Source of the DNA: Chloroflexota bacterium
Lineage (GTDB): Bacteria > Chloroflexota > Dehalococcoidia > Lucifugimonadales > UBA3495
Assembly: GCA_022562335.1 (NCBI GenBank)
Contig: JADFPM010000146.1
Location: 1-6,758, forward strand
Direction: 5' to 3'
DNA: 6,758 bases
In this document: positions 1-5,518 of the stretch, piece by piece
Layout: the number at the start of each line of letters is the position of its first letter
Numbering within the stretch: position 1 is the first letter of the stretch
Position numbers and translations under genes: made by a program
The notes under the pieces: model-generated
Seen by the model: only the letters and a program-made list of their open reading frames with translations
Database searches by the model: none
Told to the model about the DNA's origin: nothing

Positions 1-1044
1 AGGGCCCCGGTGCTCCCCCAGGGCGCCACCCTCCAGGCCACCGCCAGCTTTGTGGACCGGCTGCAGACGTTTGGCACGGTGGTGGACCTGGTTTTGGCCA
101 CCGGCGCCGCTGAACCGGCGGCGGGCGGCAGGGAGCTAACCGCGTTCCTGCAACGCACGGGATTTGAACCGCAAGAAGACGTGAAGCTTTTCCTGGGATT
201 GTTCCGGGACGCCGACCTCCCATTGGCCTCCAAGATCGTTCAGACCTTGTCTCCAGATACGGTTGCTGACTTGATAAAAGTGGCGCCTTTCCACCTGCGA
301 ACGCTTTTAACACCGCCACAACTGATGCGCAAACTGAATATCGTCGAAACGGCGCAACCCGAAGAGATCGACCGGGGGATCAACCTGCTCCTGCAATATC
401 CATCTGGGAATTTTCGGGTCGAAGAGCCCTATCTGACTCAACTGCACCGGACGGTGGCTAGAATTGCCGAAAAAAAGCCGGGGTCCGCCCTTAGGATCAT
501 CGAAAAGCCGGCCTACCCACTGGATGGCTTCATTCGGGAACAGCCCCAAGCGGCCGTGGCCCTCCTGAGCAGCGACATTCGCGCCGCGTCCCAGGTTGTT
601 AAAAATAGCGACCCGGTGGTCTCGCCACCGGCCAGGATCGTTTACCGGCTGATCGCTGCCGATCCCGTCTTCGCCGCCCGGATGACGGCGGCGCTGGACG
701 AATCAGGCGAAGAGACAGCGGCCGTGGAATCCCTGGCATACATCGCCTACGACAAGGCCCGGCGGGAATGGTGGCCGGATCTGGGGATCTCCCTGGAGCG
801 CGACGGTTCGTACCTGGACGCGTTGTGGCAGCTAAAGGGCGGGGACTGGCTGGGCCAGCGATTGACTACGGTTCTGGAGGTCTACCGGCAAAGGACCGCC
901 GCCGGGGAGGTATCGCCGGACTTCCTACCCCAATACCGAGCCACCTGGGACGCCGCCGTCTCCACGTTGCCGCCGGGCCCGGCGCGGGAGGAACTCAGCC
1001 AGATGTTCGGCCGCGTAGCCCAGGACCACGGCAGCGGACCCTGA
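1..1044 (+). CDS. Hypothetical protein, 5' end not established
   Basis: I do not recognise this family. The frame is open from the first base of the window. The first possible start is GTG at position 10 (344 residues to the TGA at 1042-1044), but only nine bases precede it, so the true start may lie outside the window. The product is soluble-looking: there is no signal peptide, no membrane segment and no Cys-rich motif. It is rich in Leu, Ala, Arg and acidic residues. Predicted-helix stretches such as LFLGLFRDADLPLASKIVQ and VADLIKVAPFHLRTLL suggest an all-alpha, possibly repeat-type fold, loosely like HEAT or MgtE-N helices. That is an impression, not an assignment. The C-terminus has a Trp-rich patch (REWWPDLGISL) and a charged tail. 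The gene converges on the exchanger gene with a 6-nt gap and no visible terminator. Codon use is GC-rich like the rest of the window, with a slightly AT-richer stretch around 240-360. Confidence 0.8.
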   Translation, partial: RAPVLPQGATLQATASFVDRLQTFGTVVDLVLATGAAEPAAGGRELTAFLQRTGFEPQEDVKLFLGLFRDADLPLASKIVQTLSPDTVADLIKVAPFHLRTLLTPPQLMRKLNIVETAQPEEIDRGINLLLQYPSGNFRVEEPYLTQLHRTVARIAEKKPGSALRIIEKPAYPLDGFIREQPQAAVALLSSDIRAASQVVKNSDPVVSPPARIVYRLIAADPVFAARMTAALDESGEETAAVESLAYIAYDKARREWWPDLGISLERDGSYLDALWQLKGGDWLGQRLTTVLEVYRQRTAAGEVSPDFLPQYRATWDAAVSTLPPGPAREELSQMFGRVAQDHGSGP

Positions 1045-1050
1045 CCCAGA

Positions 1051-2058
1051 TCAGGCCGCGCCCAATGTCCCTATGACCACGGCAGCGGCCACCCATGCCC
1101 CGGCCATCAAGACCAACCCTCCCGCCGCCACTGGAGCCGAGAGGCGGTTGCGGCCCATCACCAACGCAAATGCCGCCAGGATCAACCCGAAGGCCACGCT
1201 GCCGGCGATCAAATGAGCAGGCTCCATCTGGTTGACCAGGATCCCGCCACGGTAAAAAGGATCGGCATAGACCAGGATCGAGGCGTTGAACACAGCGCTT
1301 CCGAAAAGACCCGCCACGCCAAGGTCGGCCGCCCCCATGCGCGCCGCCGCCACGGTGGACGAAAGCTCCGGCAAGGTGGTGACCAGCGACACCGCCAATA
1401 ATCCCAGGGTGCTGGAAGAAACACCGGTGATATCGGCCACCCGGTCGGTGCTCCAGGCCAAAGCGATGCCCGCGACGATAACCCCAACCGAAACCATCCC
1501 GAACATCATCCACGCGCGGGAGAGGGTCAACCCACCGGCTGATCCGGCATCTTCCTCATCAGCCCCGCCGGAAGAACGCTTCTGAAACACGACCCACATC
1601 CCAACGCCGTAAATCACCAGCAGGATCAACGATGAGAGCCCCACCCGCCAGAGGCTGAAATCCAGTTTCACCGCTCCCAGCAGCACGGCGGCCCCGGTCA
1701 TGGCGGCGGCCAGCACTATCAAATACCCCTGCCGGGGCGATATCTGCTGCAGGAACCGGCGCCCTCCAAATAGCAAGGCAACCATGGCGAATATGAAAAC
1801 GTCCAGCATGTTGGCGCCCAAGACATTCCCCACGGCCAACTGGGGATTGGGAGGGTCCAAACGCACCGCGGAGATGATGGTGGATAGCTCGGGCAATGAG
1901 GTGGCCGCGGCAATCAGAATGCTGCCGACGAACATACGGCCCATCCCGGTCAACGAGGCCAGGGCATCGCCGTATTTAGCCAGACCCACGCCTAGAAACC
2001 AAACCGAGACGGCGCTGGCCAAAAACACGGCTATGGCGATGGCTAGTTCAGCGCTCAT
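1051..2058 (-). CDS. Calcium/sodium antiporter, CaCA superfamily (YrbG-like)
   Basis: A polytopic inner-membrane exchanger that would swap Ca2+ (or another cation) for Na+ or H+. From the ATG at 2058 it is 335 residues with about ten hydrophobic segments, in two homologous halves. These are joined by a hydrophilic acidic loop near residues 160-178 (SSGGADEEDAG). The first alpha repeat is near residues 45-86 (AAATSLPELSTI ... GNVLGANMLD). The second is near 218-258 (VTTLPELSSTV ... AGLFGSAVFN). Both keep the Pro-Glu pair (E57, E231) that binds cation in family structures. The ion-site residues after each Gly differ from the archaeal reference (see findings). GTG 2070 (339 residues) and TTG 2064 are alternative starts; no start has a good Shine-Dalgarno, and an in-frame stop at 2092-2094 limits extension. 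I prefer ATG because the sequence MSAELAIA leads directly into TM1. It follows leuB by about 130 nt on the same strand. Family certain; the transported ion is inferred. Confidence 0.9.
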   Translation of the reverse strand: MSAELAIAIAVFLASAVSVWFLGVGLAKYGDALASLTGMGRMFVGSILIAAATSLPELSTIISAVRLDPPNPQLAVGNVLGANMLDVFIFAMVALLFGGRRFLQQISPRQGYLIVLAAAMTGAAVLLGAVKLDFSLWRVGLSSLILLVIYGVGMWVVFQKRSSGGADEEDAGSAGGLTLSRAWMMFGMVSVGVIVAGIALAWSTDRVADITGVSSSTLGLLAVSLVTTLPELSSTVAAARMGAADLGVAGLFGSAVFNASILVYADPFYRGGILVNQMEPAHLIAGSVAFGLILAAFALVMGRNRLSAPVAAGGLVLMAGAWVAAAVVIGTLGAA

Positions 2059-2123
2059 GGACAAGACCACGGCAGGGGGAAAGCATGATTCTCAAGGCTC
2101 CCGGCCACGCCCCTGCGGCAAGC

Positions 2124-2145
2124 CCCCAAGGGGATGGCCCTCCCC
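2124..2145. repeat. Small inverted repeats in the leuB-exchanger gap
   Basis: GGGGA (2130-2134) and TCCCC (2141-2145) form a 5-bp stem with a 6-nt loop. The overlapping CCCCAAGGGG can form an alternative small hairpin. Neither is followed by a T-run on either strand, so neither is a convincing intrinsic terminator. They may just be GC-rich spacer sequence or stabilise an mRNA end. The rest of the 2071-2187 gap shows no gene. Confidence 0.3.
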
Positions 2146-2187
2146 AGCCGAATTTCCGATGGCTACGTTCGGGGTATTCCAGATGGG

Positions 2188-3285
2188 TCACTCGGCGGGT
2201 CCCAGAGCGGCTATCACATGGTCGCCCATCTCGGCAGTGCTGATGGCAGCGCCGCCACCGGCTACGTCGGCGGTGCGATGACCGCTCTGCAGCACCTGGT
2301 CCACGGCCCTTTCCACACAGGCGGCCTCTTCGGTCAGGCTGAGGGAGTACCGAAGCATCATTGCCATACACAGGATGGAACCGATGGGGTTGGCGACCCC
2401 CTTGCCCGCGATATCCGGCGCGGTGCCGTGGATGGGCTCGTAAAATCCCGGGATTCGCCGCCCCGCCACCGGAACATCCGACAGGCTGGCCGACGGAAGC
2501 ATCCCCATGGAAGACGCCAGCACCGACGCCTCGTCGGTGAGAATATCGCCAAAGGTGTTTCCGGCCACGATGACGTCAAACCGGGTTGGCTGTTGGATCA
2601 GCTGCATGGCGCAGGAATCCACCAGCACATGCTCCAATTGGACTTCGGGATAATCTTCCGACATCTGGGTGGCCAATTGCCGCCACAACCGGGAGCATTC
2701 CAAGACGTTGGCCTTATCCACCGAAGCCAGCTTTTTTTGCCGGCTCATGGCCAACTCAAAGCCCACACGGAGGATTCGGTTGATCTCCACGTCGCTGTAG
2801 CGCATGGTGTCCACCGCTGAGATACCCTGGGGTGTCTCTATCCGCTCTTTGGGCAGTCCGTAATATAGCCCTCCGGTCAACTCCCGCACCATCACCAAGT
2901 CAACGTCTTTTATCACCGACGCCTTTATCACGCTGGAATCCGCCAGCCAGGGGTAGACCTTGACCGGCCTGATGTTGGCAAACACGCCCAGGTGGGCCCG
3001 GAGCTGGAGTATGGCGTCTTCCGGGCGCATGGAGGCCGACGGATCGTCCCACTTGGGACCGCCCACGGCGCCAAAGAGGACCGCGTCGGCCGATGACGCC
3101 ATATCCAGCACCTCGGCCTTGACCGGGGTCCCATGCTTGTCGATGGATGCGCCCCCGACGTCGCCTTCCTCAACATTGAACCGGTGCCCGAACAGGTTTT
3201 CCAGCGATTTGAGCACCTTTACGCTCTGCTCGGTGACTTCCGGCCCGATCCCATCGCCACCCAGAACGGCGATATCAAATTCCAA
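2188..3285 (-). CDS. leuB: 3-isopropylmalate dehydrogenase
   Basis: A cytosolic, NAD+-dependent oxidative decarboxylase that converts 3-isopropylmalate to 2-oxoisocaproate in leucine biosynthesis. The 365-residue length is typical. The N-terminus VLGGDGIGPEV is the family signature. Substrate arginines are visible at R96 (LQLR), R106 (NIRP) and R134 (RELTGG). The catalytic Tyr is Y141 (GGLYYG) and the catalytic Lys K191 (VDKANVLE). Metal-binding aspartates are D223, D247 and D251 (VDSCAMQL, FGDILTDE). The coenzyme loop at 286-300 (HGTAPDIAGKGVANP) includes D291, the usual marker of NAD rather than NADP use. It reads GTAPD where GSAPD is commoner, and VDSCAMQL where VDNAAMQL is commoner; both are conservative. 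The start is TTG at 3285, chosen because GGAGG lies 6 nt upstream and the protein begins directly with the first beta strand. Homologous isocitrate, tartrate or homoisocitrate dehydrogenases are possible alternatives, but RELTGG and AMQLI favour LeuB. leuA, leuC and leuD are not in the window. Confidence 0.96.
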   Translation of the reverse strand: MEFDIAVLGGDGIGPEVTEQSVKVLKSLENLFGHRFNVEEGDVGGASIDKHGTPVKAEVLDMASSADAVLFGAVGGPKWDDPSASMRPEDAILQLRAHLGVFANIRPVKVYPWLADSSVIKASVIKDVDLVMVRELTGGLYYGLPKERIETPQGISAVDTMRYSDVEINRILRVGFELAMSRQKKLASVDKANVLECSRLWRQLATQMSEDYPEVQLEHVLVDSCAMQLIQQPTRFDVIVAGNTFGDILTDEASVLASSMGMLPSASLSDVPVAGRRIPGFYEPIHGTAPDIAGKGVANPIGSILCMAMMLRYSLSLTEEAACVERAVDQVLQSGHRTADVAGGGAAISTAEMGDHVIAALGPAE

Positions 3286-3291
3286 TGGACG

Positions 3292-3296
3292 CCTCC
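3292..3296 (-). promoter_or_regulatory. Shine-Dalgarno of leuB
   Basis: GGAGG on the minus strand, 6 nt before the TTG at 3285. It decides the unusual TTG start, because no ATG or GTG nearby has a comparable site. Confidence 0.75.
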
Positions 3297-3344
3297 GGTT
3301 TTCAAATAAATGGGAAATGGGTCACAACGGGGAAACCGGCCCCC

Positions 3345-3373
3345 AGTATACAGGCAAACAAAAACCCCATCAA
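3345..3373 (-). promoter_or_regulatory. Sigma70-type promoter for leuB
   Basis: On the minus strand, the -35 box TTGATG (3373-3368) is followed after exactly 17 nt by the -10 box TATACT (3350-3345, 5 of 6 to consensus). Transcription would start near 3338 and give a leader of about 50 nt before the TTG start. No leader peptide, T-box or attenuator is visible in that short leader. The call comes from the sequence; activity is inferred. Confidence 0.6.
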
Positions 3374-3455
3374 ACGAGATGGCCCTTGATGATTCAGCCT
3401 CTGGATGGCATCTCTCCCCGGTCTCCAACCGCGCAATCAACGTCATGGATATTTC

Positions 3456-3485
3456 TTGCCACAGGCCGATTCGTTGGTCTATGAT
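3456..3485 (+). promoter_or_regulatory. Sigma70-type promoter for the glcD-like gene
   Basis: On the plus strand, -35 TTGCCA (3456-3461, 5 of 6) and -10 TATGAT (3480-3485, 5 of 6) are separated by 18 nt. Transcription would start near 3491, leaving about 75 nt of leader before the ATG at 3567. Its position argues against a glcD start at 3405, which would lie upstream of the promoter. It is divergent from the leuB promoter, with about 80 nt between the two -35 boxes. Confidence 0.5.
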
Positions 3486-3566
3486 TTCCAACAAGCAATA
3501 AGCCAAAAAGCGCGCCAATTCGATTTATCGGTCAACAGCCTGAGATTTTACCGGAGAACCTATCGA

Positions 3567-5012
3567 ATGGACCGGGCACAGCTTCTAGAAAGATTCCGGG
3601 ATATCGTCGGGGACGCCAACGTGGTCTTCCACCCCGACGATCTGCTGGTATATGAATACGACGGCTCCGTCGACCGGGGCATTCCCAGCGTGGTGGTCCT
3701 GCCGGGGTCCAGCGATGAGGTGAGCCGGGTCATGGCCCTGGCCTACCAAGAAGGCATCCCGGTATCCGCTCGGGGCGCGGGAACGGGTTTGAGCGGCGGA
3801 GCCATCGCCGCTCCCGGCGGGATGCAGATCTCTTTTACCAGGATGAACCGCATCCTGGAGGTTGACGTGGAAAACCGCGCGGCCGTGGTGGAGCCGGGGG
3901 TCGTGAACCTGGACCTGGACACCCACGTACGCAAATTCGGCCTGCGCTACGCTCCGGATCCCTCCAGCCAGCGGGCCTGCACCCTGGGCGGCAATATCGC
4001 GGAAAACGCCGGCGGCCCCCACTGTTTGGCCTACGGCACCACCACCAACCACGTCCTGGGCCTGGAAGTGGTGCTTGAAGACGGGACCATGGTCAACCTG
4101 GGCAGCCGCCCTGATTCCCATTCCCCCGTGCGGGAGACCCCCGGATACGACCTTCGGGGGGTGTTCGTCGGCTCCGAGGGCACCTTTGGCGTGGCCACCA
4201 AGATCGTGGTCAGGCTTTTGCCCGTCCCCCAGGCGGTAAAGACCTTCCTGGGCGCGTTTCCCGACATAGATTCGGCCTGCACCGCAGTATCTTCGGTGAT
4301 CGCCCAGGGGATCGTCCCCGCCGCCATGGAGATGATGGACGCGGTCACCATCCGCGCCATACAGAAGACCATGGACGCCGGTTACCCCAACGACGCCGGG
4401 GCCGTGTTGCTCATCGAACTGGAAGGGCTTCAAGAAGAGGTCGACGAGGTTGGGAACCGGGTTGAAGCGTGCCTATGGGATACCGGCGCGGTGCAGGTCA
4501 GCGTGGCCCAAGAGGAGCAGGAGCGGGTCAAGCTGTGGCTGGGCCGCAAAAGCGCATTTGGCGCCTTTGGCAACATCGCCCCCAACATGTATCTGGTGGA
4601 CGGCGTGGTACCCAGGACCAAACTGACCCAGGTCCTGGCGGAGGTCGGTGAGATAGGCCGTCAGTACGGCGTCACCATAGCAAACGTATTTCACGCCGGC
4701 GACGGCAACCTCCACCCGTGCATCCTCTTCGACGAGCGGGAGCCCGGCGCCCTGGACCGGGCCACCGAGGCCAGCGGCGAGATGCTCAGGATATGCGTGG
4801 CCGCTGGAGGGACCCTTACCGGCGAGCACGGAGTGGGGCTTGAGAAAAAGGAATACATGCCCCTGGTGTACTCGGGCGAAGACATGGATGCCATGCGGCA
4901 GGTGAGGGACGCCTTTGCCCCGGAGAACCGCTTGAACCCCGGCAAGATATTCCCCGACGGCGAACCCTACCAACCGCCCGCCTATCGTCCCACACCGGGA
5001 ATGTCGCCGTAG
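3567..5012 (+). CDS. glcD: FAD-linked 2-hydroxyacid oxidase, GlcD type
   Basis: A flavoprotein of the VAO/PCMH superfamily that probably oxidises glycolate or D-lactate to the 2-oxoacid and passes electrons to an iron-sulfur partner. The 481 residues match the GlcD family. The FAD-binding PCMH domain spans about 38-217, with RGAGTGLSGG (69-78), PDPSSQRACTLGGNIAENAGG-type residues from 130 to 150, and GSEGTFGV (202-209). The C-terminal FAD-oxidase domain spans about 220-465. It shows WLGRKSAFGAFG (324-335, with the conserved substrate-side Arg 327), VFHAGDGNLHP (374-384), TGEHGVGLEKK (418-428) and FAPENRLNPGKIF (450-462). ATG 3567 is chosen because it has GGAG 10 nt upstream and begins at the first conserved helix. 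A longer frame from 3405 would add 54 unconserved residues and start before the promoter. A GlcE-like gene follows 507 nt downstream. D-lactate dehydrogenase is the main alternative; the family is certain but the substrate is not. Confidence 0.93.
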   Translation: MDRAQLLERFRDIVGDANVVFHPDDLLVYEYDGSVDRGIPSVVVLPGSSDEVSRVMALAYQEGIPVSARGAGTGLSGGAIAAPGGMQISFTRMNRILEVDVENRAAVVEPGVVNLDLDTHVRKFGLRYAPDPSSQRACTLGGNIAENAGGPHCLAYGTTTNHVLGLEVVLEDGTMVNLGSRPDSHSPVRETPGYDLRGVFVGSEGTFGVATKIVVRLLPVPQAVKTFLGAFPDIDSACTAVSSVIAQGIVPAAMEMMDAVTIRAIQKTMDAGYPNDAGAVLLIELEGLQEEVDEVGNRVEACLWDTGAVQVSVAQEEQERVKLWLGRKSAFGAFGNIAPNMYLVDGVVPRTKLTQVLAEVGEIGRQYGVTIANVFHAGDGNLHPCILFDEREPGALDRATEASGEMLRICVAAGGTLTGEHGVGLEKKEYMPLVYSGEDMDAMRQVRDAFAPENRLNPGKIFPDGEPYQPPAYRPTPGMSP

Positions 5013-5034
5013 CCACGGCGCAAACCAGCCGGCC

Positions 5035-5068
5035 TTATCGGATGCTCTAGACGAGATTATAATATGAT
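5035..5068 (+). promoter_or_regulatory. Promoter of the antitoxin gene
   Basis: A perfect TATAAT at 5058-5063, with a second -10-like TATGAT at 5063-5068, lies 17 nt after a weak -35 (TTATCG, 5035-5040). Transcription would start near 5070, about 55 nt before the ATG at 5125. No terminator is visible between the glcD-like stop and this promoter, so readthrough from upstream is also possible. The leader carries a repeated CGATT motif, which could be an autoregulatory operator; this is speculative. Confidence 0.5.
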
Positions 5069-5124
5069 GCGAACCACGATTGATTCTTCGATTCGCCCCA
5101 AATCGCCTAGCTGAAGGACCGCCG

Positions 5125-5319
5125 ATGGCCCGAAATAATCCTCGCTATCTGGTAGATGAGTCTGGGAGAAAAATATCCGTCGTTCTAGCTATAAGTGAAT
5201 ATCGCAAACTTCTGGAGGACCTTCGGGACCTCGCTCTCATCGCTGAAAGGAAAAAAGAGCCTGCCGAATCCATTAGTGAGGTCAAAAAAGGACTTCAATC
5301 ATGCCAGGGAGCTATTTAG
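5125..5319 (+). CDS. Small Phd/YefM-like antitoxin
   Basis: A 64-residue protein of the kind found as the antitoxin of small RelE/ParE-type toxin-antitoxin pairs. Recognisable elements are RYLVDESGRK (7-16), VVLAISEYRKLLEDLRDLA (19-37) and LIAERKKEP (38-46), the layout of many Phd/YefM-like proteins: an N-terminal beta-rich region, then a helix that reads EYxxLLEDLxDLA. ATG 5125 has GAAGGA 6 nt upstream; a longer frame from TTG 5080 adds 15 residues and lacks such a site. The gene is visibly AT-richer than its neighbours, with A-runs and codons such as ATA, TCC and CTA, which suggests transfer. Its C-terminus (GLQSCQGAI) does not resemble the usual KxDGL-type ending, so the 3' end may be altered. 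No full toxin follows. Family assignment is by pattern recognition, moderately sure. Confidence 0.7.
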   Translation: MARNNPRYLVDESGRKISVVLAISEYRKLLEDLRDLALIAERKKEPAESISEVKKGLQSCQGAI

Positions 5320-5387
5320 CAACTATCTCAAAACCCGTCCGTCCCAAATGGACCATCCTTCGACAAGCTCAGGACGAACGGGAGTAA
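5301..5387 (+). pseudogene. Possible toxin stub overlapping the antitoxin end
   Basis: A 28-codon frame starts with ATG 5301, inside the last codons of the antitoxin gene, and ends with TAA 5385-5387. It has AAGGA 8 nt upstream, the arrangement expected for a translationally coupled toxin. The first residues, MPGSYLATISKP, could be the beginning of a RelE/ParE-like toxin. The last part (RQAQDERE) is encoded by the left arm of the palindromic repeat. It looks like a toxin gene cut off by the repeat. The evidence is position and start signals only, with no toxin motif seen, so chance is a real alternative. Confidence 0.3.
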
Positions 5388-5435
5388 GGAACCTCCTCTG
5401 TTCGTGGAGAGCTTGTCGAACCACTCTTTGAGATA
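5324..5435. repeat. Nested palindromic repeat (REP/MITE-like)
   Basis: An inner inverted repeat pairs 5359-5379 with 5400-5420. Eighteen of 21 positions are complementary: TTCGACAAGCTC matches for 12 bases, then 3 mismatches, then ACGAAC matches. The 20-nt loop contains a small GGAG/CTCC pair. An outer pair, TATCTCAAA (5324-5332) with TTTGAGATA (5427-5435), is perfect over 9 bases. The inner core strongly resembles the TTCGACAAGCTCAGGACGAA-type palindromes dispersed in many GC-rich bacterial genomes. No second copy lies in this window. It sits directly after the antitoxin stop and could also act as a transcript-end structure. Confidence 0.75.
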
Positions 5436-5518
5436 ATTACTTGTCAACCAGCGAGTACTATGTGTGACGCAGAGCTTTTTCCACAGTTCTACCAATCCTA
5501 TCAAAGCGCGGTTAGCGC
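5436..5518 (+). other. Non-coding spacer before the glcE-like gene
   Basis: This stretch has no convincing promoter. TTGTCA at 5441 has no properly spaced -10 box. CGCG-GTTAG-CGCG (5507-5519) is a short hairpin touching the GTG start of the next gene. No Shine-Dalgarno precedes that start. With the antitoxin and palindrome, this completes the island between the two oxidase genes. Confidence 0.4.

Noticed and set aside
1700..2281. Plus-strand open frame of 193 codons across the exchanger and the end of leuB
   Set aside because: It runs antisense through two conserved genes and their gap, with no recognisable motif or ribosome site.
3367..3391. Attenuator-like hairpins (CCATC/GATGG or CATCAA/TTGATG on the minus strand) followed by GGGGTTTTTGTTT upstream of leuB
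   Set aside because: The TTGATG is better explained as the -35 box of a 17-nt-spaced promoter. The hairpins would then lie upstream of the transcription start and not be transcribed from it.
3420..3450. T-box-like string AACCGCGCAATCAACGTC on the plus strand
   Set aside because: The tRNA-pairing UGG is replaced by UCC, the 5' complement of the antiterminator stem is missing, there is no specifier stem, and the downstream gene is not an amino acid gene.
3405..3566. N-terminal extension of 54 residues on the GlcD-like protein
   Set aside because: It begins upstream of the best promoter, is rich in residues atypical of the family, and the ATG at 3567 has its own ribosome site and begins at the conserved helix.
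3585..4433. Long minus-strand open frame of 282 codons inside the GlcD-like gene
   Set aside because: It is antisense to a clearly conserved flavoprotein, and its His/Gly/Val-rich translation is the usual shadow of GC-rich codons.
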